DNA of 64,000 nucleotides from Streptosporangium violaceochromogenes (GCF_014654615.1 NZ_BNBB01000004.1:124001-188000); one strand, 5' to 3'; shown: positions 40,521 to 52,009, counted from the stretch's first letter. Translations and numbers: made by a program. Notes: generated by a model not told the origin, from the letters alone.

Positions 40521-40811
40521 ACGATCTCCTTTTGTGATGGTTCGACTTGCGGCACTGAGAAGACGCCCGGGGCGCCCGCTGAGAGCACGCGATCGGGGCC
40601 TGATCGGGCTTTCCCCTGGGAACCGGGCCACGGAAGGTGGCCGTGACCGGTGCGGGTGACGGAGTACCGAGCAGAGGGGGACAGAACAGAGCGGAACGCG
40701 GGCGGCGGCCGGAGAGCGTGGAGCACCGCGGGCCGGAAACGACGGGAAACAGGGCGCGGGCGGATATTGAGGAGACGGCGCGAGGAGGCCGAAGGGGAGA
40801 GGGAGGACGGG
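40521..40811. other. Intergenic stretch between two leftward regulators
   Basis: About 290 bp. It contains the upstream region of the response regulator gene. I see no gene and no clear terminator. Confidence 0.4.
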
Positions 40812-41723
40812 TCAGCCCGACAGTTCCCGACGCAGATCGCTCAGGAAACGCCTGCTGTCGGAGAGGGAGCACGACTGGACGCACAAGGAGTCCATGACCT
40901 TCATGTAGTGCTCGGTCTCGTCGCGCTTGTCCAGGTAGAGAGCGCTGGTGAGCTGCTCCATGTAGACGACGTCGGGCAGCTCGCCCTCAAGGAAGCGCAG
41001 GATGGAGAACGAGCCGCCCGCGGCCGCGTGGCCGCCGCGGCGGAACGGCATGATCTGCAGCCTGACGTTGGGCAGCTCGGTGATCCGCAGGAGGTGGTCG
41101 ATCTGCCCCGCCTGCACCTCCACCCCGCCGATGGGCCGCCGGAGCACGGCCTCGTCCACCACGGCCCAGAGCGTCTGGGCGTCGGGCCTGGTCAGGCGCT
41201 CCTGCCGGGCCATCCTGAGGGCGACGCGACGGTCGATCTCCTCGGCCGGGGCGCGACCGTGGACGAGCATGATGACCGCGCGGGCGTAGTCGGGCGTCTG
41301 CAGGAGCCCCGGGACGAACTGGACCTCGTAGGTCCGTACGATCGAGGCCGCCTCCTCAAGACCGACGTAGACCTCGAACCAGCTCGGGAGCAGGTCTCCG
41401 TACTTGTGCCACCAGCCGGGCACGCCGGCCTGCCGGGCCAGTGCGAGCAGCGGCTCCCTGTCCTTGACGTCGGTCACGCCGTACAGGGTGAGCAGGTCGG
41501 CGACGTCGCGCTCCTTGAACCCGACCCTGCCCAGCTCCAGCCGGCTGATCTTGGCGTGGGAGGCCCGGATGGCGTATCCGGCGTCCTCGCGGGAGATGCC
41601 CTTGGCGGTGCGCAGCCTCCGCAGCTGGGTACCGAGCAGGATCCGCAGGACGGTGGGGCCTCCGCCGGAGGGGGAGACGACACCGTCGCGGGCCGCGCCG
41701 TCTTCGGCGTACCGCATGCCCAT
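40812..41723 (-). CDS. XRE/DUF5753 (Scr1-type) transcriptional regulator
   Basis: This 303-residue protein has an XRE HTH (about residues 28-85; LGTQLRRLRTAKGISREDAG then HAKISRLELGRV) and a C-terminal DUF5753 domain with WFEVYVGLEEAASIVRTYE, QFVPGLLQTPDYARA, NVRLQIMPFRRGGH and VVYMEQLTSALYL. This architecture is typical of actinomycetes, often beside a small DUF397 protein; no DUF397 partner is seen here. ATG 41723 has AGGGGGC upstream and the frame before it is not protein-like. Targets are unknown. The divergent neighbour is a 78-aa coiled-coil protein. Confidence 0.88.
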   Translation of the reverse strand: MGMRYAEDGAARDGVVSPSGGGPTVLRILLGTQLRRLRTAKGISREDAGYAIRASHAKISRLELGRVGFKERDVADLLTLYGVTDVKDREPLLALARQAGVPGWWHKYGDLLPSWFEVYVGLEEAASIVRTYEVQFVPGLLQTPDYARAVIMLVHGRAPAEEIDRRVALRMARQERLTRPDAQTLWAVVDEAVLRRPIGGVEVQAGQIDHLLRITELPNVRLQIMPFRRGGHAAAGGSFSILRFLEGELPDVVYMEQLTSALYLDKRDETEHYMKVMDSLCVQSCSLSDSRRFLSDLRRELSG

Positions 41724-41970
41724 GATCGCCCCCTGTTGCCCTTCGGACGGTGCAACGGTTTCACATTTCAAGGGCGGATCGTACAGCGCCGGCGGCCATA
41801 TTCCCTTGCCGGAGACATTCCTGACATTGGATCTTCTTCTAACGGAGATCTTCCCGGATCTCTCCGATCTCCCGGATCTTCCCCTGCAGGGGTCGCCCCG
41901 GGCTGCGAAGGTCTCCCGAACACGGGCGCCGGGGGTGAGGAGACGGCGACGAGAGGGGTATGGACAGCGG

Positions 41971-42207
41971 ATGAGCATTCACGAAGAACTCCGCCAGGTC
42001 GAGAAGGACCTGGCGAGGCTCCGTTCCGAGGCCGCCGACCTCCGCCTCCAGGTCGGCGAGGTCGGCCCGACGGACGCCGCGGAGCGATCGGCGCTGATCG
42101 CCATGGCCGACCAGCAGGAATCCCTGGCGGACGAGCTGGAGGCCCGGCGCCAGGGGCTGCTCGACCAGATCTCCGGCGCCGGCCGTATCGAGGCCCAGGA
42201 GCCCTGA
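41971..42207 (+). CDS. Small coiled-coil protein (78 aa)
   Basis: A 78-residue soluble protein made almost entirely of predicted helix with heptad-like spacing: RQVEKDLARLRSEAADLRLQ, and later ADQQESLADELEARRQGLL. The composition (Glu, Arg, Leu, Ala) is that of a coiled coil, so it may dimerise or act as an adaptor. Codon use fits the genome. ATG 41971 lies after GAGAGGGG at a rather long distance. It is divergent from the DUF5753 regulator. No family recognised. Confidence 0.6.
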   Translation: MSIHEELRQVEKDLARLRSEAADLRLQVGEVGPTDAAERSALIAMADQQESLADELEARRQGLLDQISGAGRIEAQEP

Positions 42208-42297
42208 CAGCCCACCTGCCTGATCGACATCCTCCTATTCGGGTACATGAGACACGAAAGGGTACCAATTAGCAACAAACCACATCGGGGGGTTGAA

Positions 42298-42591
42298 ATG
42301 ATCCACATGCTCCACAAGATGGGCATCAAGTCCGGCACGATGTACGCGGCCGGGGTAGCGTCGATCGGGCTGTCCGCGGCTTCCTGGCTGACCTCGGCGT
42401 CGGTAGAGAAGGCGGGGATCGACCGGGCCGACCGCTGGGGAATCTTCATCGGCCAGTGGGCGCCGACCTTCTTCGCGATCGGGGTCGCACTGCGCCTTGA
42501 GGAGACCCAGGACGTCCGGCGGGTCGAGCGGGAGGAACTTCTCGAAACGGCCTACACCGAAGGCAGGACGCCCTCGCGGGCCGGAATCTGA
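42298..42591 (+). CDS. Small two-helix membrane protein (97 aa)
   Basis: A 97-residue protein with two hydrophobic helices (about residues 15-30, GTMYAAGVASIGLSAASWL, and about 50-65, GIFIGQWAPTFFAIGVAL) and a charged C-terminal tail (EETQDVRRVEREELLETAY). It is probably an inner-membrane protein with both ends on the same side. ATG 42298 follows GGGGGGTTGAA. It resembles small actinobacterial membrane proteins of unknown role. A hairpin follows the stop. Confidence 0.68.
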   Translation: MIHMLHKMGIKSGTMYAAGVASIGLSAASWLTSASVEKAGIDRADRWGIFIGQWAPTFFAIGVALRLEETQDVRRVEREELLETAYTEGRTPSRAGI

Positions 42592-42600
42592 CGGAGCGGA

Positions 42601-42643
42601 GCCGCCGGCGCCCGGCCCGAGCCGCGAGGGCCGAGCCGGCGGC
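42601..42643 (+). terminator. Hairpin after the small membrane protein gene
   Basis: GCCGCCGGC (42601-42609) pairs with GCCGGCGGC (42635-42643), with an inner GGCCC / GGGCC stem. It starts 10 bp after the stop. Confidence 0.45.
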
Positions 42644-43060
42644 GACCCGCCTTTTCGGCGGATCTTCGGGGGGCCGGCGAGCCCTTCGAGCGGTCGAGGC
42701 GGGAAAACAGACCATATGTCCATGGACATCTTCCCCTATCTGCCATCACACAGGGCGACCGTGACGCGGATGGAGATCCCGGTAAGTATGGCCAGCTTCA
42801 ACGTGAACCGGTCAAGCATCACGTTTCAGTCAAGTTCGGACGTGATCCCCCTCAAAAATCGACGGCTCACGTTGCCCGCCGGTGACTGGCGGTAACGATT
42901 CCTATGGATCGCCACCACCGGTCACGACCGGACGACGGCCTCCCGAGCATCGCCTGTCGGGAAAGGCGCCAGCTCACGGAGCCGACGCGACCTTCGCGTC
43001 CCGCCGTCGCCGCCATCACGGCCGGTTACCTACGGAGACAGTGACGCCAGGAGGATCTCG
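42644..43060. other. Intergenic stretch before the CBM48 gene
   Basis: About 415 bp. A 59-codon frame starts at ATG 42716 but has no ribosome-binding site and poor codon use, so I do not call it. A short palindrome CCGGT-N4-ACCGG lies at 42918-42931. The CBM48 promoter must lie in the right half. Confidence 0.4.
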
Positions 43061-43390
43061 ATGATCAAACGCGGTAAGCCCACCAAGAACGGCAAGGTCA
43101 AGCTCACGTTCACCGTGCCGTTCGACCGGCCCATCGGCGGCGTTTCGCTGGTGGGCGACTTCAACGGCTGGGACCCCTACGCCCACCCCATGGAGCGCAA
43201 GGCCAACGGCACCTACCAGGTGACCCTCACCGTCCCGTCGCAGCAGCCGATCCGGTTCCGCTACCTCGCGGACGGCGGGATGTGGCTCGACGACGCCGAC
43301 GCCGACCACCGTGACGAGCACGGCTGCCACCTCAACCCGGTGGAGTGGCACACCTCCCCGGCCGTACGCGCCGCGGTGCCCAGGGTCTAG
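43061..43390 (+). CDS. Free-standing CBM48/isoamylase early-set domain protein
   Basis: A 109-residue protein that is essentially one early-set (AMPK-like glycogen-binding) domain: KVKLTFTVPFDRPIGGVSLV, GDFNGWDPYAHPM, a Tyr/Phe-containing strand region (QPIRFRYLADGGMWLDDADAD) and a C-terminal NPVEWHTS. The GDFNGWDP loop is the standard carbohydrate-binding loop. Without a catalytic domain it probably binds glycogen or acts as a regulatory module in the cytoplasm. ATG 43061 follows AGGAGG. No glycogen-metabolism gene is nearby. Confidence 0.85.
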   Translation: MIKRGKPTKNGKVKLTFTVPFDRPIGGVSLVGDFNGWDPYAHPMERKANGTYQVTLTVPSQQPIRFRYLADGGMWLDDADADHRDEHGCHLNPVEWHTSPAVRAAVPRV

Positions 43391-43529
43391 ACGACGGCGA
43401 TCTCACCCACGTCCGGTCGGCGAGGCGGGACCCGGCCGTACGGCGGGACGCGGAAGGCCGGCACCGCGACCTCCGCGACGACCACCGGCAGGAGACTCCC
43501 CCCTCCCCCGTTCCCTCGTCGACCGGCCG

Positions 43530-44000
43530 TCAGCCGGCGCCGCCGACCGGCGCGCGGGGACAACCGGCGTTCAGGCCGTTGACCGCGAGGGTGAGCACGG
43601 CGCCGTACACCACGTGACCGGCCGCCATCACCGCCGGGCGCCCCGGCCGGTCCCCGGAGGCGGGCGGCAGGATGCCCAGGCCTGAGACCCACCCCTCGTA
43701 ACTGACGAACCAGATGGCCAGCCCGTACCCGACGCCCACGCCCAGCGGCGCGCGCCGTCCCCGGCAGGCCGCGGCGAACAGGGCCCCGCAGACCGTGCCG
43801 AAGCCGACGTGGGCGATCGCGCCCAGCGTCCCCTCGCCCCGCTTGGGGCGGTTCCGGTGCCCGGGGAGAAAGGCGCGGGCGATCCGCTTGGGCGGCTGGT
43901 CCGGCATCAGGCCCATCCGGCTCCCGGCGAGCATCACCGCGCTCATCACGGCGGTGGCGAGCACCCCGCCGACCGCCCCCTTGACAAGATCACCTGTCAT
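43530..44000 (-). CDS. DUF6789-like membrane protein
   Basis: A 156-residue integral membrane protein with about four hydrophobic helices (AVGGVLATAVMSAVMLAG, IAHVGFGTVCGALFAAAC, GVGYGLAIWFVSYEGWV, AGHVVYGAVLTLAVNGL). The pattern, including WVSGLGILPPASGDRPGRPA, matches the DUF6789 group of actinobacterial membrane proteins, whose function is not known. ATG 44000 has a strong AAAAGGAGG. It converges with the CBM48 gene and is divergent from the STAS gene at 44217. Confidence 0.8.
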   Translation of the reverse strand: MTGDLVKGAVGGVLATAVMSAVMLAGSRMGLMPDQPPKRIARAFLPGHRNRPKRGEGTLGAIAHVGFGTVCGALFAAACRGRRAPLGVGVGYGLAIWFVSYEGWVSGLGILPPASGDRPGRPAVMAAGHVVYGAVLTLAVNGLNAGCPRAPVGGAG

Positions 44001-44216
44001 GACATCCTCCTTTTCACGATTGTTCTTCCCCGTCCGCGTGAAGCCCTCGGCCGGGGCGCCCCCCGCGGCGCGCCGTACGCCGGCATGACCGGATAAGGTC
44101 AGTACCCGCACCGTTGAACTGGCAGGAGCCATGGGCGTACGGTGGTCGAAGTGGCTTCCGTCTTCGCACGGCTCCCATCAGGGCGCTGTCTCAACGGCCG
44201 CAGACAGCGGGGCATC

Positions 44217-44585
44217 ATGACTCGGCTCTCCATCACGGTAAAGGACCATCCGCGGCTCTCGGTGGTGTCGCTCGCCGGTGATCTCGACAAAACATCGGCC
44301 CCGCGCCTTGAGGAAACACTCACCGAGCTACTGGAACGCGACCGCGTCCGCGTCGTCGTCGACACGGCGGAGCTCGGCTTCTGCGACTCCACCGGAGTCT
44401 GGACGCTCCTGGCGGCCCTGCGCCGCACCTACGAGCGGAACGGCTGGCTGCGTCTGGCGGGGGTCCACGGCTTCCTCGGCCGCCTGCTGGAGATGACCCG
44501 CCTGGCGGCGGCGTTCCCCATCGACCGGGACGTGGACGAGTCCCTGAGACAGGCCCTGCAGAGCGGTCTCCCCGCCTCCCGCTGA
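44217..44585 (+). CDS. STAS-domain anti-sigma factor antagonist
   Basis: A 122-residue single STAS domain: SVVSLAGDLDKTSAPRLEE, then VVVDTAELGFCDSTGVWTLL, where the serine in CDST is the usual phosphorylation site, and a C-terminal helix. It would bind an anti-sigma ATPase and be inactivated by phosphorylation. ATG 44217 gives a standard STAS start, with a weak GGGG upstream; a GTG at 44142 would add 25 atypical residues. It is the first member of a partner-switching group that includes genes at 45012, 45409 and 45802. Confidence 0.88.
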   Translation: MTRLSITVKDHPRLSVVSLAGDLDKTSAPRLEETLTELLERDRVRVVVDTAELGFCDSTGVWTLLAALRRTYERNGWLRLAGVHGFLGRLLEMTRLAAAFPIDRDVDESLRQALQSGLPASR

Positions 44586-44727
44586 AGACGCCGTCTCCCT
44601 CCGGCCGGCCGTCTTCCCGCGAAGAAGCGGGCGAAAGGGGGGCGACACCCCGGCGGGTGCGTGACCGGCCCCTTTCCGGCTTCTAGGGTGGACGGGCAGA
44701 GCACGCCTACCCCAGGGGAGACCGAGG

Positions 44728-44997
44728 ATGTCCCGCGTCCGCATCACGATGGACAACGCCGCCCTGCGCGACGTGGCCACCGGCGCCCTCGCCGGGGAGA
44801 CCGGGTTCGACGTCCGGGCCGTCCAGGTGATCCGCCGCATCGGCGCCTCCCACGGCGGCCGTCCCGTCGACGAGGTCTACGAGGCCCTCCGGGCGGGCCT
44901 GGCCCGGATCCCGGGGCCTCGGCGCTGGGAGGAGACGCGGGTCCACCGATGCGCGGTCCGCATCAGCGAGCGGCGGGACCCGCTGGCGCGGACGTAG
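44728..44997 (+). CDS. Hypothetical protein (89 aa)
   Basis: An 89-residue soluble, basic protein starting MSRVRITMDNAALRDVATG with a central VQVIRRIGASHGGRPVDEVYE and a helical end. Codon use is typical and AGGGGAGACCGAGG precedes ATG 44728. It is surrounded by STAS and anti-sigma genes, so it could be part of the partner-switching group. I do not recognise a family, though the size and two-helix layout would suit a small regulatory protein. Confidence 0.68.
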   Translation: MSRVRITMDNAALRDVATGALAGETGFDVRAVQVIRRIGASHGGRPVDEVYEALRAGLARIPGPRRWEETRVHRCAVRISERRDPLART

Positions 44998-45011
44998 GAC
45001 GGCGGGGACGC

Positions 45012-45416
45012 TCAGGGGCGCAGCATCGTGAGCCGGACCGTCGACCCGGTGGGATCGTGGAGGATCTCCACCTCGTCGCACATCTGACGCATCAGCCAGA
45101 GCCCGTATCCCCTTCGCGACCCGACCGGGGGCGGGACGAGCCCCGCCTCGGTGTCGGTGAGCAGTCCCGCCCCGTCCCGGATCTCCGCGACGAGACGGCC
45201 GGGGTCACTGCGGAGCGTGACGAGCCCGTCGGTGCCGGCGTGGTCGAGCACGTTGTTGGCGGCCTCGCTGACGGCGAGCACGAAGTTCATCTCCCGGAAC
45301 ACGTCGAGGGAGGCCGCCCGCACGAAGGCGCGTGTCCGCCGCCGCAGCCCGGAGAGGTCTCCGGCGATGGGGAAGGCCGTCATCCCCCACTCACCGTCCG
45401 CGGGCGGGTCAGCCAT
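45012..45416 (-). CDS. Anti-sigma-type serine kinase (GHKL ATPase)
   Basis: A 134-residue GHKL ATPase of the RsbW-like actinobacterial group. The N-box is FVLAVSEAANNVLDHAG, the G1 box is EIRDGAGLL and the G2 region is SRRGYGLWLMRQMCDEVEI. It would phosphorylate the STAS protein encoded immediately upstream, and possibly sequester a sigma factor. Its start (ATG 45416) lies inside the last codons of the STAS gene (8-bp overlap), so the two are made together. The complementary phosphatase is likely the SpoIIE-type domain of the divergent 45802 gene. Confidence 0.88.
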   Translation of the reverse strand: MADPPADGEWGMTAFPIAGDLSGLRRRTRAFVRAASLDVFREMNFVLAVSEAANNVLDHAGTDGLVTLRSDPGRLVAEIRDGAGLLTDTEAGLVPPPVGSRRGYGLWLMRQMCDEVEILHDPTGSTVRLTMLRP

Positions 45417-45735
45417 GAGGCTCTTCCCCGATGGGGACGACCTGGTCCAGGGCGGAGATGCGAAAGAGCCCCCGGAGATGCGGGGTCACGCCGGTGAGCA
45501 CGAGTTCCGTTCCCCCGCGGGCGGCGTCCGCGTGGGCGTCCAGCAGCGTGACGATGCCCGAGGAGTCGCAGAACGACACGCCCGTCATCTGGAGGACCAG
45601 CCGTCCGGGCGAGTGCGCGAGACCGTCCCGGACGGCGGCTGCCAGGTGGTCGGCCGCCTCCCGATCGAGGTCGCCGATGAGGACGAGGACCGGCGAACCG
45701 TCGGGGTCCGTCCGTCTCTCCAGGTGAATGGGCAT
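45409..45735 (-). CDS. STAS-domain anti-sigma factor antagonist
   Basis: A 108-residue STAS protein: PVLVLIGDLDREAADHLAAA, LVLQMTGVSFCDSSGIVTLL (phosphorylatable serine region) and a terminal LFRISALDQVV. It is the substrate candidate of the kinase overlapping its 3' end. ATG 45735 follows GTGAGGAC. The gene is divergent from the hybrid kinase-phosphatase at 45802, with only 66 bp between them, so one control region serves both sides of the switch. Confidence 0.88.
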   Translation of the reverse strand: MPIHLERRTDPDGSPVLVLIGDLDREAADHLAAAVRDGLAHSPGRLVLQMTGVSFCDSSGIVTLLDAHADAARGGTELVLTGVTPHLRGLFRISALDQVVPIGEEPHG

Positions 45736-45801
45736 GTCCTCACCGAAAGATCCGTTCGTCGACCAAGGTATCGTCACATTACCTGATACGCGGGGGGTGA
45801 G

Positions 45802-48800
45802 ATGCGCAAGGGCGGCCCCGTGCGCGGCGGAGAAATGGGCGAGCGCATCCGCGCGTACGACTGGAGAGCCACTCCCCTCGGCCCGATCGGCCGCTGGCCC
45901 GCTCCCCTGCGGAGCGCGGTCGACATCGCCCTCTCCTCCCGCGCCCAGATCGTTCTCTTCTGGGGTTCGGAGTACATCGCGCTCTACAACGACGCCTACA
46001 CCCCGACCATCGGCGCCAAACACCCGGCCGCGCTCGGCCGCCCCGCCGTGGAGAACTGGGCGGAGACCTGGGAGGTCCTGGGTCCGCTGCTGGATCGGGT
46101 CCGCACCACCGGCGAGCCCTTCTGGGCCCAGGACCACCCCTTCCTCCTGCGACGGCACGGCTTTTTGGAGCAGACCTACTTCGACGTCTCCTACGCCCCC
46201 GTACACCTGGCAGACGGCACGGTCGGCGGTGTGCTGTGCCTGGTCAGCGAGACGACCGGCCGGGTGCTCGGAGAGCGCAGGATGCGCACGCTGAGCCTGG
46301 TGGGCGCGGCGACCAGCGGGATGTCCACCCGGCGAAAGGTGGCGTCGGCCACGGTGGCGGCCCTCGCCGAGGCGCGCGACGACGTGCCCTTCAGCCTCCT
46401 GTACCTCCTCGGCGACGGCGGCGACCTGCTGCTGGCCACCCCGCGCGACGGCGCCCCGGAGCGCCTGGACGCGGGCGACCCGGCCGTCTCCGGGAGCGTC
46501 ACGCCGGTCTCCGGCGAACGCTTCGGCACACCGGGGCCCGCGATCGCCGTGCCCGTCACCTCCGGAGCCAGGACGCAGGGCCTGCTCGTGTGCGGCCTGA
46601 ACCCGCTCCTGCCGCCGGGCGGGCCCTATCAGGAGTTCTTCGAGGTGCTCGCGGGGAGCGTGTCGCGGGCGCTGTCGGCCGCCGAGACCCACGAGCGGGA
46701 GCGCCGGGAGGCGCGGACGCTCGCCGAGCTCGACAGCGTCAAGACCGCCTTCTTCGCCACGGTCAGCCACGAGCTGCGCACCCCCCTGACCCTGATCCTC
46801 GGGCCGTTGGAGGAGCTGCTGCACGACTCCTCGATCGGCCCCGACCGGCACACCGTCGTCCGTACGGCACACCGCAACGCGCTGCGGCTGCTCGAACTGG
46901 TCAACGACGTGCTCGACCTCACCGGGATCGACGCGGGCCGGCCCCGCGCCCACTACCAGCCGACCGACCTGGCGGCCCAGACCCGTGAGCTGGCCGGGGT
47001 GTTCCGCTCATCGATGGAGGGCGCCGGGCTCACCCTGCGGGTGGAGGAGGAGGCGCTGCCGGAGCCGGTCCACCTCGACCGGCGCATGTGGGAGAAGATC
47101 GTCTTCAACCTGCTCTCCAACGCGCTGAAGCACACCTTCACCGGCGGCATCACGGTCGGCGTCCGGCCCGGTGGCGGCCACGCCGTGGTGACGGTCTCCG
47201 ACACCGGGGTCGGCATCCCCGAACGTGAGATCCCGCGCCTGTTCGAGCGCTTCCACCGGATCCCCGGCGCACCCTCGCGGGGCGGGCAGGGCACGGGCAT
47301 CGGCCTGGCGCTGGTGCGCGAACTGGTCACCCTGCACGGCGGGCGGGTCGAGGCCGACAGCCTCCCCGGCGCCGGGACGACCTTCACCGTCACCCTGCCG
47401 TACGGCTCGGCGCACCTGCCCCCCGACCAGGTGGGCGAGGCCGCCACCCTCTACGAGCCGGAGTCGGACCCGGCCGCGTCCTGGCCGCCTCGGCCTTTCC
47501 ACTCGCCCCGGCCGCCCCGGCCCCCTGAGGACCCGCCGGGGGACACCGGAGGGGAGACCCCGGAGGGCGCCCCGCCCACGTCCCCCGCCGGCGACGCCCC
47601 CGCCGGGCGGATCCTCGTGGCCGACGACAACGCCGACCTGCGGGAGTATCTCGTCCGGCTGCTGAGCCCGCACTGGCCGACGACGGCGGTGGCCGACGGT
47701 GAGGCGGCCCTGGCGTCCGCCACGCGGCGGCCCCCGGATCTGATCATCGCCGACGTGATGATGCCCGGCATGGACGGCCTGGAGCTCGTGCGCAGGCTCC
47801 GCGCCGGCACCGCCACGCGGAGCGTGCCGATCATGCTGCTCTCGGCCAGGGCCGGCAAGGAGGAGTCGCTGGCCGGACTCATCGCGGGGGCCGACGAGTA
47901 CCTGGTGAAACCGTTCTCCGCCCGCGAGCTTCTCACCCGGGTCCGCGGCGTCCTGCGGCTGGCCGCCGTACGGTCCCTGCACAACCGCCGGCTACGAGAC
48001 CTCACCGGGGCCGCCCTGGCGATCAACCAGGCCCCGTCGGAGCACGAGGTACTGGAGCTGACGGAGAAGTACGGCCGGATGCTCACCGACGCCCCGGACG
48101 CGACGGTGACGTTCACACCCGGCGGCGACCTCCATGTGGACGCGCCCCGCAGACCGGTGGGCACGGACCCCGCGGGCGACGCCGACGACACGGTGCTGCG
48201 GCAGCTGGCCCAGCTCACCTCGGCGCGCCTGCACACCCTGCGGCGGCTCGAACTGGAGCACAGGATCGCGACAACGCTGCAGCTCGCCCTGCTGCCCGAG
48301 GTCCCCGACATCGAGGGCGCGCGGATCGCCGGCCGCTACCTGCCGGGCAACGACGAGGCGAGCGTCGGCGGCGACTGGTACGACGTGATCCAGGTCTCCG
48401 GCGACGAGGTGGTGCTCGTGATCGGCGACATCGTCGGCAAGGGGGTCAAGGCCGCCGCCGCCATGGGACGAATGCGCAACGCGCTGCGGGCCTACGCCCT
48501 GGAGGACCCCGACCCCGGCCGGATCCTCGGCCGCCTCAACCGGATGACGGCCGGCCGCCACGACCGCGCGCACGCCACCGTGCTGTGCGCGCGCCTCTCT
48601 CTGTCCACGGGACGGCTGCGCCACTCCAGCGCGGGCCACCCGCCGCTCCTGGTCTGCCGGGCGGACGGCGAGGCCGACTACCTCAGCGGCGCGCTCGCCC
48701 CGCTGATCGGCGCCCTGCCCACCACGTTCTTCCCCACGGCCGAGACCGTCCTGGAGCACGGCGACCGGCTGCTGCTGTACACCGACGGCATCATCGAGAG

Positions 48801-49098
48801 CCGTTCCCTGGACGTGCTGAGCGGCATGGCCAGGCTGCGCGCCGAGATGACGCGGGTCGCCGGCCTCGATCTCGGCGCCCAGCTGGAGGCCCTCCTCGGC
48901 CTGGTCGACCGCGAGGGCAGCCCCGACGACGTGGCCCTGCTCGGCTTCGTCCGCGTCCGGCCCTCCGCCCCCGGTTCCGGCGCGGCGGACCGGCCCGGTG
49001 AGAAGGCGTCCCGCGCTCTTCCGCCGAGCCCGGACCTCCGGCCTGCCCCCCTCCCCCGGCTGAAGCCGGGGGTCCCCACGTTCAAGGAGTTTCGATGA
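45802..49098 (+). CDS. Hybrid sensor kinase with receiver and SpoIIE-type phosphatase domains
   Basis: This 1098-residue protein combines a PAS-like sensor (about residues 20-150), a GAF-like domain (165-300), a HisKA domain with His323 in ATVSHELRTP, a HATPase domain (430-535; FNLLSNALKH, GTGIGLALVRELV), a Pro-rich linker, a receiver with Asp651 (IIADVMMPGMDG) and a C-terminal PP2C/SpoIIE domain with Asp858 (GGDWYD) and the late Asp in SPDDVALL. All catalytic residues appear intact. It would sense a signal, phosphorelay internally and dephosphorylate the STAS protein next door. It is soluble, with no membrane helix. The 3' end overlaps the acetyltransferase gene by 4 bp. Confidence 0.92.
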   Translation: MRKGGPVRGGEMGERIRAYDWRATPLGPIGRWPAPLRSAVDIALSSRAQIVLFWGSEYIALYNDAYTPTIGAKHPAALGRPAVENWAETWEVLGPLLDRVRTTGEPFWAQDHPFLLRRHGFLEQTYFDVSYAPVHLADGTVGGVLCLVSETTGRVLGERRMRTLSLVGAATSGMSTRRKVASATVAALAEARDDVPFSLLYLLGDGGDLLLATPRDGAPERLDAGDPAVSGSVTPVSGERFGTPGPAIAVPVTSGARTQGLLVCGLNPLLPPGGPYQEFFEVLAGSVSRALSAAETHERERREARTLAELDSVKTAFFATVSHELRTPLTLILGPLEELLHDSSIGPDRHTVVRTAHRNALRLLELVNDVLDLTGIDAGRPRAHYQPTDLAAQTRELAGVFRSSMEGAGLTLRVEEEALPEPVHLDRRMWEKIVFNLLSNALKHTFTGGITVGVRPGGGHAVVTVSDTGVGIPEREIPRLFERFHRIPGAPSRGGQGTGIGLALVRELVTLHGGRVEADSLPGAGTTFTVTLPYGSAHLPPDQVGEAATLYEPESDPAASWPPRPFHSPRPPRPPEDPPGDTGGETPEGAPPTSPAGDAPAGRILVADDNADLREYLVRLLSPHWPTTAVADGEAALASATRRPPDLIIADVMMPGMDGLELVRRLRAGTATRSVPIMLLSARAGKEESLAGLIAGADEYLVKPFSARELLTRVRGVLRLAAVRSLHNRRLRDLTGAALAINQAPSEHEVLELTEKYGRMLTDAPDATVTFTPGGDLHVDAPRRPVGTDPAGDADDTVLRQLAQLTSARLHTLRRLELEHRIATTLQLALLPEVPDIEGARIAGRYLPGNDEASVGGDWYDVIQVSGDEVVLVIGDIVGKGVKAAAAMGRMRNALRAYALEDPDPGRILGRLNRMTAGRHDRAHATVLCARLSLSTGRLRHSSAGHPPLLVCRADGEADYLSGALAPLIGALPTTFFPTAETVLEHGDRLLLYTDGIIESRSLDVLSGMARLRAEMTRVAGLDLGAQLEALLGLVDREGSPDDVALLGFVRVRPSAPGSGAADRPGEKASRALPPSPDLRPAPLPRLKPGVPTFKEFR

Positions 49099-49595
49099 TC
49101 CGCCCCGCGACACCGGAGGACGTCCCGGCGATCCTCGGCATGATCCGCGATCTCGCGGAGTACGAGAAGGAGCCGGACAAGGTCGAGACCACCGAGGGAC
49201 GGCTGCGCGAGGCGCTCTTCGGTGCCGCGCCCTCGGTCTTCTGCCACCTGGCCCACGAGGACGACGGGGAGGTGGCGGGCTTCGCGCTCTGGTTCGTCTC
49301 CTACTCCACCTGGCTCGGCAGGCACGGGATCCACCTGGAGGATCTCTTCGTCCGTCCCGCCCACCGGAGCCGAGGGCACGGCGGGCGGCTGCTCGCCGAG
49401 CTGGCCCGCATCTGCGCCGAACGCGGCTACGGGCGGTTGGAGTGGTCGGTCCTCGACTGGAACGCTCCGGCCATCGAGGTCTACAGGGCGCTGGGCGCGG
49501 TGCCGCTCGACGACTGGGTCCCCTACCGCCTCGCGGGGCCGGCGCTGGAGAGGCTCGCCGCGCGCGGCGGCCCGCCTCCGGCGGGCGGCGTCTGA
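49095..49595 (+). CDS. GNAT family N-acetyltransferase
   Basis: A 166-residue acetyltransferase with the GNAT fold pattern: an N-terminal MIRPATPEDVPAILGMI, strand region HLEDLFVRPAHRSRGHGG (acetyl-CoA loop R-G-H-G-G) and DWNAPAIEVYRALGA in the C-terminal half. The EYEKEPD segment near residue 23 is typical of the SSAT (spermidine/spermine or thialysine) branch. The substrate is probably a polyamine or amino acid. ATG 49095 overlaps the phosphatase gene stop. Function is by family only. Confidence 0.88.
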   Translation: MIRPATPEDVPAILGMIRDLAEYEKEPDKVETTEGRLREALFGAAPSVFCHLAHEDDGEVAGFALWFVSYSTWLGRHGIHLEDLFVRPAHRSRGHGGRLLAELARICAERGYGRLEWSVLDWNAPAIEVYRALGAVPLDDWVPYRLAGPALERLAARGGPPPAGGV

Positions 49596-49643
49596 GGAGC
49601 CAAGGCGGTAGCTTGGTGGCTGCCATCAAGGGGAAGAGAGATC

Positions 49644-51986
<2,343 letters not shown>

Positions 51987-52009
51987 CCGGGGAGGAGGCG
52001 AAGGACGGG

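Noticed and set aside
40650..42272. 540-codon plus-strand frame opposite the DUF5753 gene
   Set aside because: Antisense shadow; the DUF5753 protein on the other strand is clearly real.
42716..42895. 59-codon plus-strand frame before the CBM48 gene
   Set aside because: No ribosome-binding site, atypical codon use; could be real but unsupported.
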